From contig OZ038379.1 of NCBI GenBank assembly GCA_964036045.1, forward strand, positions 83,993,178-84,057,177: a stretch of 64,000 nt of DNA, given 5' to 3'. This DNA comes from Eutreptiella sp. 'Long Island Sound 2002'. Taxonomy: Eukaryota; Euglenozoa; Euglenophyceae; Eutreptiales; Eutreptiaceae. Shown in pieces: positions 41,835-52,738 of this stretch. The first letter of the stretch is position 1, and each line of letters starts with the position of its first letter. Both the position numbers and the translations under genes were made by a program. Under the pieces are notes generated by a model. It saw only the letters and a program-made list of their open reading frames with translations. It was not told the origin of the DNA and searched no databases.

Positions 41835-44800
41835 CGAAGGCGCTGTTACCAAAGGGCAAAGGCCGGGATGTCTACCCACGGGTAAAGGTAAACGGGCTGG
41901 GCTGTGTGTGTTGTGTGCGCGCTGTGTGTAAGTGTGTTGTGGCATAGCCGGACCAGTGCACTCTCGCACTTGGCCGTCACTGCGTAGCCGACGCCTGCGC
42001 GCAGTCACACAGGGTCTCATTTGCCCACTGCACCCTGCGTGCCGCGCTGCACCACCAGTGCCTTCTCTGTGGTGCCGCATTGCTTGGCGCTCGGCACCAC
42101 ACTGCACTGTGTGTGCCCTGCTGCACCGTTGTTGTGGGCAGGGGGCAGTGGGCAGTGTAACGCACTGCCTGGGGGCTGTGGGCAATGGAAATAGTGCTTC
42201 GCACTGCCGCATTGCCTGAGGGCAGTGGGGAGTGGTACTCCCGCCGCTCAATGCCTCCCTCCCTTGGGGCAGTGGGCCGGGCATCTCCTGCAATACACTG
42301 CCGCCCTGCCTGGGGCAGTGGGCAGTGGTACTCCCGCGACACACTGCGCCACGGCCTGGGGGCAGTGGGCAGTGCAACTCCTGCAATGCACTGCCCCACT
42401 GCCTGGGGGCAGTGGGCAGTGGAGCTCCTTCAATGCACTGCCTCACTGCCTGGGGGCAGTCGGCAGCGCAACTCCTGCAATGCACCGCCGCACTGCCTGG
42501 GGGCAGTGGGCAGTGCAACTCCTGCTATGCACTGCCTCACTGCCCGGGGGCAGTGGACAGTGCAGCTTCTGCAATGCACTGCCTCACTGCCCTGGGGCAG
42601 TGGGCACTGGAACTCTTGCAATGCACTACCCCACTGCCTGGGGGCAGTGGGCAGTGCAACTCCTGCAATGCACTGCCTCACTGTCCTGGGGCAGTTGGCA
42701 GTGCAACCCCTGCAATGCAGTGCCTCACTGCCTGGGGGCAGTGGACAGTGCAGCTTCTGCAACGCACCGCCTCACTGCCCTGGGGCAGTGGGCAGTGGAA
42801 CTCCTGCAATGCACTGCCTCACTGCCTGGGGGCGGTGGGCAGTGCAACTCCTGCAATCCACTGCCTCACTGCCCGGGGGCAGTGGGCAGTGCAACTCCTG
42901 CAATGCACTGCCTCAGTGCCCTGGGGCAGTGGGCAGTGCAACTCCTGCAACGCACCGCCTCACTGCCTGGGGGCAGTGGACGGCGCAACTCCCGCAATGC
43001 ACTGCCGCACTGCGTGGGGGCAGTGGGCAGTGCAACTCCTGCAATGCACTGCCTCACTGCCCTGGCGCAGTGGGCAGTGGAACTCCTGCAATGCACTGCC
43101 TCACTGCCTGGGGGCAGTGGACATTGCAACTCCTGCAATGCACTGTCTTACTGCCCTAGGGCAGTGGGCAGTGCAACTCCTGCAATGCACTGCCCCACTG
43201 CCTGGGGGCAGTGGGCAGTGGAGCTCCTTCAATGCACTGCCTCACTGCCTGGGGGCAGTCGGCAGCGCAACTCCTGCAATGCACCGCCGCACTGCCTGGG
43301 GGCAGTGGGCAGTGCAACTCCTGCTATGCACTGCCTCACTGCCCGGGGGCAGTGGACAGTGCAGCTTCTGCAATGCACTGCCTCACTGCCCTGGGGCAGT
43401 GGGCACTGGAACTCTTGCAATGCACTACCCCACTGCCTGGGGGCAGTGGGCAGTGCAACTCCTGCAATGCACTGCCTCACTGTCCTGGGGCAGTTGGCAG
43501 TGCAACCCCTGCAATGCAGTGCCTCACTGCCTGGGGGCAGTGGACAGTGCAGCTTCTGCAACGCACCGCCTCACTGCCCTGGGGCAGTGGGCAGTGGAAC
43601 TCCTGCAATGCACTGCCTCACTGCCTGGGGGCGGTGGGCAGTGCAACTCCTGCAATCCACTGCCTCACTGCCCGGGGGCAGTGGGCAGTGCAACTCCTGC
43701 AATGCACTGCCTTAGTGCCCTGGGGCAGTGGGCAGTGCAACTCCTGCAACGCACCGCCTCACTGCCTGGGGGCAGTGGACGGCGCAACTCCCGCAATGCA
43801 CTGCCGCACTGCGTGGGGGCAGTGGGCAGTGCAACTCCTGCAATGCACTGCCTCACTGCCCTGGCGCAGTGGGCAGTGGAACTCCTGCAATGCACTGCCT
43901 CACTGCCTGGGGGCAGTGGACAGTGCAACTCCTGCAATGCACTGTCTTACTGCCCTAGGGCAGTGGGCAGTGCAACTTCTGCAATGCACTGCCTCACTGC
44001 CTGGGGGCAGTGGGCAGTGCAACTCCTGCAATGCACTGTCTCATTGCCCTGGGGCAGTGGGCAGTGCAACTCCTGCAATGCACGACCTCACTGCCTGGGC
44101 GCAGTGGGCAGTGGAACTCCTGCAATGCACTGCCCCACTGCCTGGGGGCAGTGGGCAGTGGAAACCCTCGCAATGCACGGCCTCACCGCCTTGGGGCCGT
44201 GGGCAGTGGAACTCCTGCAACGCACTGCCTCACTGCCTGGGGGCAGTGGACAGTGCAACTCCTGCAATGCACTGTCCCACTGCCTGGGGGCAGTGGACAG
44301 TGCAGCTCCTGCAATGCACTGCCTCACTGCCTGGGGGCAGTGGGCAGTGCACCTCGTGCAATGCACTGCCTCACTGCCTGGGGGCAGTGGGCAGTGCAAC
44401 TTCTGCAATGCACTGCCTCACTGCCCTGGGGCAGTGGGCAGTGGAACTCCTGCAATGAACTGCCTCAATGGCTTGGGGCAGTGGGCAGCGCAACTCCTGC
44501 AATGCACTGCCTCACTACCCTGGGGCAGTGGGCAGTGGAACTTCTGCAATGCACTGCCCTACTGCCTGGAGGCAGTGGGCAGTGCAACTCCTGCAATGCA
44601 CTGCCTCACTGCCTGGGGGCAGTGGGCAGTGCAGCTTCTGCAATGCACTGCCTCACTGCCCTGGGGCAGTGGGCAGTGGACCTCCTGCAATGCACTGCCT
44701 TACTGCCTGGGGGCAGTGGGCAGTGCAACTCCTGCAATACACGGCCGCATTGCCTGGGGGCAGTGGGAAGTGCAACTCCTGCAATGCATTGCCTCACTGC

Positions 44801-47800
44801 CGTCGGGAAGTAGGCAGTGGAACTCCTGCAATGCACTGCCTCACTGCCTGGGGGCAGTGGGTAGTGCAACTCCTGCAATGCACTACCTCACTGCCTGGGG
44901 GCAGTGGGCAGTGGAACTCCTGCACCGCACTGCCGCACCGCCTAGGGGCGGTGGGCAGTGGAACTCCTGCAATGCACTGCCTCACTGCCTGGGGGCAGTG
45001 GGCAGTGGACCTCCTGCAATGCACTGCCTCACTGTCTGGGGGCAGCGGGCAGTGCAGCTTCTGCAATGCACTGCCTCTCTGCCCTGGGGCAGTGGGCAGT
45101 GGACCTCCTGCAATGCACTGCCTTACTGCCTGGGGGCAGTGGGCAGTGCAACTCCTGCAATACACGGCCGCATTGCCTGGGGGCAGTGGGCAGTGCAACT
45201 CCTGCAATGCACTGCCTCACTGCCCTCGGGCAGTAGGCAGCGGAACTCCTGCAATGCACTGCCTCACTGTCTGGGGGCAGTGGGTAGTGCAACTCCTGCA
45301 ATGCACTACCTCACTGCCTGGGGGCAGTGGACAGTGCAACTCCTGCAATGCACTGTCCCACTGCCTGGGGGCAGTGGACAGTGCAGCTCCTGCAATGCAC
45401 TGCCTCACTGCCTGGGGGCAGTGGGCAGTGCACCTCGTGCAATGCACTGCCTCACTGCCTGGGGGCAGTGGGCAGTGCAACTTCTGCAATGCACTGCCTC
45501 ACTGCCCTGGGGCAGTGGGCAGTGGAACTCCTGCAATGAACTGCCTCACTGGCTCGGGGCAGTGGGCAGCGCAACTCCTGCAATGCACTGCCTCACTACC
45601 CTGGGGCAGTGGGCAGTGGAACTTCTGCAATGCACTGCCCTACTGCCTGGAGGCAGTGGGCAGTGCAACTCCTGCAATGCACTGCCTCACTGCCTGGGGG
45701 CAGTGGGCAGTGCAGCTTCTGCAATGCACTGCCTCACTGCCCTGGGGCAGTGGGCAGTGGACCTCCTGCAATGCACTGCCTTACTGCCTAGGGGCAGTGG
45801 GCAGTGCAACTCCTGCAATACACGGCCGCATTGCCTGGGGGCAGTGGGAAGTGCAACTCCTGCAATGCATTGCCTCCTTGCCGTCGGGCAGTAGGCAGTG
45901 GAACTCCTGCAATGCACTGCCTCACTGCCTGGGGGCAGTGGGTAGTGCAACTCCTGCAATGCACTACCTCACTGCCTGGGGGCAGTGGGCAGTGGAACTC
46001 CTGCAACGCACTGCCGCACCGCCTGGGGGCGGTGGGCAGTGGAACTCCTGCAATGCACTGCCTCACTGCCTGGGGGCAGTGGGCAGTGGACCTCCTGCAA
46101 TGCACTGCATCACTGTCTGGGGGCAGCGGGCAGTGCAGCTTCTGCAATGCAGTGCCTCTCTGCCCTGGGGCAGTGGGCAGTGGACCTCCTGCAATGCACT
46201 GCCTTACTGCCTGGGGGCAGTGGGCAGTGCAACTCCTGCAATACACGGCCGCATTGCCTGGGGGCAGTGGGCAGTGCAACTCCTGCAATGCACTGCCTCA
46301 CTGCCCTCGGGCAGTAGGCAGCGGAACTCCTGCAATGCACTGCCTCACTGTCTGGGGGCAGTGGGTAGTGCAACTTCTGCAATGCACTACCTCACTGCCT
46401 GGGGGCGGTGGGCATTGGAACTCCTGCAATGCACTGCCTCACTGCCTGGGGGCAGTGGGCAGTGGACCTCCTGCAATGCACTGCCTCACTGTCTGGGGCA
46501 GTGGGCAGTGCAACTCCTGCAATACACTGCCGCACTGCCTGGGGGGTGGTGGGCAGTGCAACTCCTGCAATGCACTGCCTCGCTGCCTGGGGGCAGTGGG
46601 CAGTGCAACTTCTGCAATGCAGTGCCTCACTGCCTGGGGGCAGTGGGCAGCGGAACTCCCGCAATGCACTGCCTCACCGCCTGGGGGCAGTGGGCAGTGC
46701 AACTCCTGCAATGCACCGCCGCACTGCCTGGGGGCAGTGGGCAGTGGAACTCCTGCAATGCACTGCCTTACTGCCTGGGGGCAGTGGGCAGTGCAACTCC
46801 TGCAATACACGGCCGCATTGCCTGAGGGCAGTGGGAAGTGCAACTCCTGCAATGCATTGCCTCCTTGCCGTCGGGCAGTAGGCAGTGGAACTCCTGCAAT
46901 GCACTGCCTCACTGCCTGGGGGCAGTGGGTAGTGCAACTCCTGCAATGCACTACCTCACTGTCTGGGGGCAGTGGGCAATGGAACTCCTGCAACGTACTG
47001 CCGCACCGCCTGGGGGCGGTGGGCAGTGGAACTCCTGCAATGCACTGCCTCACTGCCTGGGGGCAGTGGGCAGTGGACCTCCTGCAATGCACTGCCTCGC
47101 TGTCTGGGGCAGCGGGCAGTGCAGCTCCTGCAATGCACTGCCTCACTGCCTGGGGGCAGCGGGCAGTGCAACTCCTGCAATGCACTGCCTCACTGCCTGG
47201 GGGCAGTGGGCAGTGGACCTCCTGCAATGCACTGCCTCACTGTCTGGGGGCAGCGGGCAGTGCAGCTTCTGCAATGCACTGCCTCTCTGCCCTGGGGCAG
47301 TGGGCAGTGGACCTCCTGCAATGCACTGCCTTACTGCCTGGGGGCAGTGGGCAGTGCAACTCCTGCAATACACGGCCGCATTGCCTGGGGGCAGTGGGCA
47401 GTGCAACTCCTGCAATGCACTGCCTCACTGCCCTCGGGCAGTAGGCAGCGGAACTCCTGCAATGCACTGCCTCACTGTCTGGGGGCAGTGGGTAGTGCAA
47501 CTCCTGCAATGCACTACCTCACTGCCTGGGGGCAGTGGACAGTGCAACTCCTGCAATACACGGCCGCATTGCCTGGGGGCAGTGGGCAGTGCAACTCCTG
47601 CAATGCACTGCCTCACTGCCCTCGGGCAGTAGGCAGCGGAACTCCTGCAATGCACTGCCTCACTGTCTGGGGGCAGTGGGCAGTGCAACTCCTGCAATGC
47701 ACCGCCGCACTGCCTGGGGGCAGTAGGCAGTGGAACTCCTGCAATGCACTGCCTTACTGCCTGGGGGCAGTGGGCAGTGCAACTCCTGCAATACACGGCC

Positions 47801-48677
47801 GCATTGCCTGAGGGCAGTGGGAAGTGCAACTCCTGCAATGCATTGCCTCCTTGCCGTCGGGCAGTAGGCAGTGGAACTCCTGCAATGCACTGCCTCACTG
47901 CCTGGGGGCAGTGGGTAGTGCAACTCCTGCAATGCACTACCTCACTGTCTGGGGGCAGTGGGCAATGGAACTCCTGCAACGTACTGCCGCACCGCCTGGG
48001 GGCGGTGGGCAGTGGAACTCCTGCAATGCACTGCCTCACTGCCTGGGGGCAGTGGGCAGTGGACCTCCTGCAATGCACTGCCTCGCTGTCTGGGGCAGCG
48101 GGCAGTGCAGCTCCTGCAATGCACTGCCTCACTGCCTGGGGGCAGCGGGCAGTGCAGCTTCTGCAATGCACTGCCTCTCTGCCCTGGGGCAGTGGGCAGT
48201 GGACCTCCTGCAATGCACTGCCTTACTGCCTGGGGGCAGTGGGCAGTGCAACTCCTGCAATACACGGCCGCATTGCCTGGGGGCAGTGGGCAGTGCAACT
48301 CCTGCAATGCACTGCCTCACTGCCCTCGGGCAGTAGGCAGCAGAACTCCTGCAATGCACTGCCTCACTGTCTGGGGGCAGTGGGTAGTGCAACTCCTGCA
48401 ATGCACTACCTCACTGCCTGGGGGCAGTGGGCAGTGCAACTCCTGCAACGCACTGCCGCACCGCCTTGGGGCGGTGGGCATTGGAACTCCTGCAATGCAC
48501 TGCCTCACTGCCTGGGGGCAGTGGGCAGTGGACCTCCTGCAATGCACTGCCTCACTGTCTGGGGCAGTGGGCAGTGCAACTCCTGCAATACACTGCCGCA
48601 CTGCCTTGGGGGCGGTGGGCAGTGGACCTCCTGCAATGCACTGCCTCGCTGCCTGGGGGCAGTGGGCAGTGCAACTT
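41835..48677. mobile_element. 6.8-kb insertion carrying the satellite
   Basis: The ten bases cgccttgtgc occur at 41825-41834 and again at 48678-48687. An uninterrupted relative of the surrounding unit is at about 40993 (cgccttgcccattgcccccg), so the 6.8 kb between looks inserted with a 10-bp target duplication. Its first ~300 bp are non-repetitive or degenerate; the rest is the 47-bp array. The first 300 bp encode no supported protein. Confidence 0.5.
42141..48677. repeat. 47-bp satellite array, about 139 units
   Basis: The monomer consists of gcaatgcactgcctcactgc, ctgggggcagtgggcagtgc and aactcct (47 bp), repeated head to tail for 6.5 kb. The first units (42141-42350) are the most diverged. 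Each monomer has a long inverted repeat: ggcagtgggcagtgca, a ten-base loop, then tgcactgcctcactgcc, pairing with one bulge. Longer periods exist (799, 1,081 and about 986 bp). The plus strand has no stop in any frame, so frames up to 1,220 codons appear, but this follows from monomer composition. Confidence 0.97.
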
Positions 48678-49340
48678 CGCCTTGTGCAGTGCCCCCGCGC
48701 ACTGCGGGCGGCTCGCTCGGTTGTGGGGCACCTATGTGCTTCTGCCCCACGTTCGCTCCTTCATGCCGCCGTGGCACGCCCTCTTCCCTGCCCTGCCTTC
48801 TCTGTTCCTCTGCCCTCCGCCCAGCGCGAGCAAGATGCGGAGCAATTCGGGAGGCAGCGCTCCCTCTTTGCCCCCTCTCTCTGCCCCGGCCCCCTGGCCC
48901 TGTCCTGCCCCCTGTCTGCTCGCCCTCGCTCGTCCTCCCTTGCCCCCCTTCCCAGGTCCCTTGGTCCCTGGCCCTCTGTCTCTCTGTCCCCGTCCTCCCT
49001 TTACCCTCTCGGCATACACTTCGCGGAGCAATACGCGAGGCACCCCTCCCACTCCCTCTTCACCTTGCCGCCCCCTGGTGCCCTGGTCCCGTCTGCACCC
49101 GCCTGCGGCCTTTGGCCCTCTACTCCCGCCCTACGTCCCCCTCCCTCCCCTGCCCTTTTCCCTCTCTACACTTCGCAGAACACTACGCAGGACACCTTGT
49201 AGGCAAGTCGCACGCATGTCGCAGGCACGCACCTGGCCTCTCCCTCCCTGCCCTGCCCTTTCCCCTCTCTACACTACGCAAGACACTACGCAGGACACTG
49301 TGTAGGCATGTCGCACGCATGTCGCAGGCACGCACCTGGC
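48678..49340. repeat. Diverged tandem repeat block right of satellite
   Basis: This continues the unit interrupted at 41834. It matches 40993-41745 in order (ctgcgggcggctcgctcg, gcggagcaattcgggaggca, then cgcacgcatgtcgcaggcac) and ends in a short third partial unit at 49240-49340. 49341-49560 is GC-rich sequence in which I see nothing. Confidence 0.7.
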
Positions 49341-49558
49341 CCCTATCGGCGGCGTCGTCGGGCTGGCTGGCTCCACGCTGTGGCCGCCCGCCGCTGCCGG
49401 AGCCCCCGCAGGAGCCGCTGCCGCGGGCAGCCACTCCAAATGCCGCGGGGGGCGCGGCCCTGGTAGGCCCCGGCTGCCCCCCGGCCAGGGTTTCGCTGTA
49501 CCCGCCGCGGCGCCTGGTCGCCGCGGGGGATCCATCACAAAAATCTGCAAGACATTAG

Positions 49559-49585
49559 AGGATATATATATATATATATATATTA
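49559..49585. repeat. Short (TA)n tract
   Basis: A TA run of about 22 bp precedes copy F, as at the other TIR-repeat copies. Confidence 0.95.
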
Positions 49586-50618
49586 CTACACCCCTCTCCC
49601 CTTAAATCTAGCTAACAAGCAACAAGCAAGCAACAAGCAAGCAAGCAACAAGCACTTCTCCTTTCCGTTTTGGCCATTGCTCAGCCTCATCGCTCCGGGC
49701 TCTACTCTACTCTAGCCATCCGAGAGCCTAGGTGGTGGCCTTGCCGAATCCAAGTTTTGAGCCAAAAACTCACCGGTGGCGCCCCGGGGCGGGGGCGCCA
49801 AGTTTGGAGGTGCCCTGCCAAAACTGCGCATTTTGTGCCCCAAAATAGCCTTTTTTGGCCCGTAAAGGCCCCGAAACCCAATCATAACAGCCAAACGAAG
49901 GCAAACGGTTCCTACACTGCACGTGCGGCTTGACTTCAGGGTGACCACGAGCTCTTTGTCGCCCCCTAACTCCACGATATGTCCGAGAAACGGCCCAAAA
50001 AGGCGCCAAAAAGCCCCAAAATCTGCGCAATGTGCACCAGCACCCCGAAACCAAGAACGGGCCGTATCTTGGGCTATGTGGCTCAAATCCGAATTCCGAG
50101 GGCACCTAGTTCACACGCAACCCCCCACTTTTTGTGGTTTCCAAGCCTTAGAATTGCCCAACGAGCTACCTAGACCCCCATACCAGTGGTCACTTGGTGG
50201 AGCCGGAGGGCAGCCCGGCCCGCGCACGGTAGGGGCCAACGGTGGGTCCACCAGGGTCCCCGGGGCGAAAAAAATCATTTTTTCCAAAGTTGTTCCCAGA
50301 CCACTTGGGATGCTCAAACAAGTGCTTTTAGCCCGATTTGAGCCCGTGGTGACGCGTTTTGGCCCATGGAAAATCCCAAAATGCCTTGAAAATGGGCTGT
50401 TTCAAGACCAAAAACAGGTCAAAAATGAGTGAAAAACGCGTTTTTCCAAAAGGGACTCTGGACCATCTGAGATGCTCAAACAAGTGTTTTTAGCCCATTT
50501 TGAGCCTAATTTAACCCAGTTTAGCCCCTTCCGCCACATGTATGCACCAAGTTGTACCCTTCGCGCGTACCTTAGAGCCGTACGGTGGAGCCACCTAGAG
50601 TTGGGGAGAGGTGTGTAG
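49586..50618 (+). repeat. TIR-repeat family, copy F (1.03 kb)
   Basis: This is the shortest complete copy. ctacacccctctcccc at 49586-49601 pairs with ggggagaggtgtgtag at 50603-50618, with one mismatch. It has one full 162-bp subunit and a partial one (about 50310-50480). It is flanked by TA repeats on both sides. Confidence 0.88.
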
Positions 50619-50626
50619 ATAAGAGG

Positions 50627-50700
<74 letters not shown>

Positions 50701-50740
50701 GTATATATATATACATATATGTATATACATACATACATAC

Positions 50741-50783
<43 letters not shown>
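50619..50783. repeat. TA/CA microsatellite at LINE copy III
   Basis: TA-rich tract with an internal (CA)n run at about 50661-50691 and TATG/TATAC interruptions, ending directly at the LINE tail gtcatagtcatagtcat. Confidence 0.95.
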
Positions 50784-50786
<3 letters not shown>

Positions 50787-50974
50787 ATAGTCATAGTCAT
50801 AACCACTTATCATGCCGTCTACTGGAGTTACCGGGCATCTCGCACCGACAGGTGGTTCCTGCCTTGCTCGATCCCGTGGGTCCCAGGGCTGCCTGAGGTG
50901 GCCCAGAGCATGACGGAGGACCCAGAGGACCGGGGATACCGGCCAATCAGGCTTTGGGGGCAGTGGCAACTGCA
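50784..50974 (-). mobile_element. LINE copy III, 3'-terminal piece in reverse orientation
   Basis: About 190 bp match 6633-6825 and 21797-21987, ending in the (TATGAC)3 tail next to TA repeats. At 50974 the sequence changes abruptly to plus-strand LINE ORF1 sequence. Confidence 0.9.
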
Positions 50975-50975
50975 A

Positions 50976-52738
50976 GGCGGGACGACGGCCTGTACGTGGC
51001 CCTGCGGCGAGGTGGGGCTGACGCTTGGCGTCGCGAGCAGGCCATGAGGCCCCTCACGCCCTAGGCACTGGGGTCCCATGCGCTCCTGGTGGCGATGCAC
51101 CCTGAGGGCGCGGAGGTCGTGTTCGGCACGGACCGCCTGCTGCTGGCCGGTGATGGCGTGGTCCTCGTCCCCACCTCTAGCAGCTACCGTCCCGAGAGTC
51201 GCGGCGGCGACCTGAGGCTGGTGGTGGTGGGCACGCGCCTCGACTCGGGCGCAGACCCCCAAGGGTCCGAGCCGCACGCGGTCCCGGTGGGGGGTGATGA
51301 GGAGGCAGGCCATGACGGCGCCGCGGTGGGGGAGGAGCAGCCCACGGAGGGGGAGCAGGAGCAGGACCAGCCGAAGGCGGCCGAGGAGGAGGCGGACGTG
51401 CAGGCCCTCGTGGCGGCGGCCCTGACGAGGATCACGGCTGCAGCAGGCCCGCCGCCGACGACGGAGGCGCTGGAAGAGCAGGACCAATGCAGGATGAGTG
51501 ACGGAGCACAGGACGCCATGGAGTAGGACGAGGAGCTGGAGTTCATGGGGGCGAAGGAGGCACATGAGGTGGGGCCACAGGAGCTGGGAGTGGCGGACAA
51601 GGCTGGGCCAAAGACGGGGGAGGTGGAAACCTGCAGGCACTGGGCCAAGGGGTGGTGCATGCGGGCAGATGCCTGCCGATATGCCCACCCCCAACCGCCG
51701 GTGCCGTAGGGAGTACCCCAGGATTTGCTCCTGATCCTCCAGGCCACGCCTCGTGTGGGGGCCCTCAGCCTTGGCCGGAGCCAGAGCCTCAGCCGGAGCC
51801 ACGGAACGCTGATATGTGAAGTGGTGGCAAAGGCACAAGGGGAAGGGCTCCCGGCGGTGGGGTACGCGGTGGAGAGCGAGGGCCTCACCGAGTGGGCGGT
51901 GGCGTTGCCATGTGGCTTGGCGGCCCTGCTCACCCCGTTCCCGGTGGTCCCGTGGAGGGACATGGTCGCCGTCCAGGAGGCCAACCTGGGGTGGGTGTGC
52001 ACGTGGCACACACATCCTGCCGGTATGGACCCACAGGAGTGGCAGGCAAAGGCGGTCACAACGTACGTGTCCTGGTCGTTGCCCACAGCGCCCGGTACGT
52101 GGGCGCAGTGGTGGGAGAGGGCGCTCCACTTGGCGAGGGATGGTAGTGCTGTGGCGGCCTGCCCTGACCTCCCGCGCGAGCCCGTCTCCGTCCAGCCGTG
52201 GACTGTCTCCCTGCACCTTTCCGGGGTGGGGGCCGCCCTTGCGGCCGCGGACCCCGATGTCTCGCTGCTTGGGGATCGAGAGGGACCAGGGCTACGCCTG
52301 GGGCGGGGACTGGAGGTTCGCACTGCCCGCCTCCCCAGCTCTGTGGAAAGGGACATCCTGGAGGGACTTCAGTTCACGCGGGCTGACGGAGCTGATGTGT
52401 GGACCGCCATCCATCGCCAACTCCCGGACGCATGGCCCCAGGCATTCCGGCCCCCTGGCCACGAGCGTCTGGTGGGGGTGGAATGGCGCGTATGGGCCGC
52501 CAACAGCCCATGCCCGCCGGTGGTGGTCCTGCCCAGGAGGACGAGCCACCCCAGCTGGGAGACCGTGGCGGTCTTGTGGGGATGGGTGGCGGTCCGTGGG
52601 ACCGGTGGCCACGTCTTCACTGCCCCGCGGGGCACGGTGATCGAGACAGACGGGGGGATGGCGTTGCAGCTCACGGCCGAGCCCCTGACCTCGCATGCGG
52701 TGGTGGCTGTCCTCCAATGGGGAGCCGACAAGCCTTAG
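50976..52738 (+). pseudogene. LINE ORF1 middle region with CCCH finger, copy III
   Basis: Open stretches at 51089-51526 and 51725-52738 are separated by in-frame TAG codons at 51524 and near 51707. The first joins the acidic end of one domain to QALVAAALTRITAAAG without the stop seen in copy II. The CCCH finger CRHWAKGWCMRADACRYAH lies at about 51630-51688, between the two. The second stretch keeps WVCTWHTHPAG and the Trp-rich domain. Confidence 0.75.

Noticed and set aside
42232-45894. A 1,220-codon plus-strand open frame
   Set aside because: It follows the 47-bp satellite, which lacks stops in every plus frame; there is no start context or non-repetitive domain.
42141-48677. CRISPR-like array
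   Set aside because: The units are contiguous 47-bp monomers without distinct spacers, in a eukaryotic retrotransposon setting.
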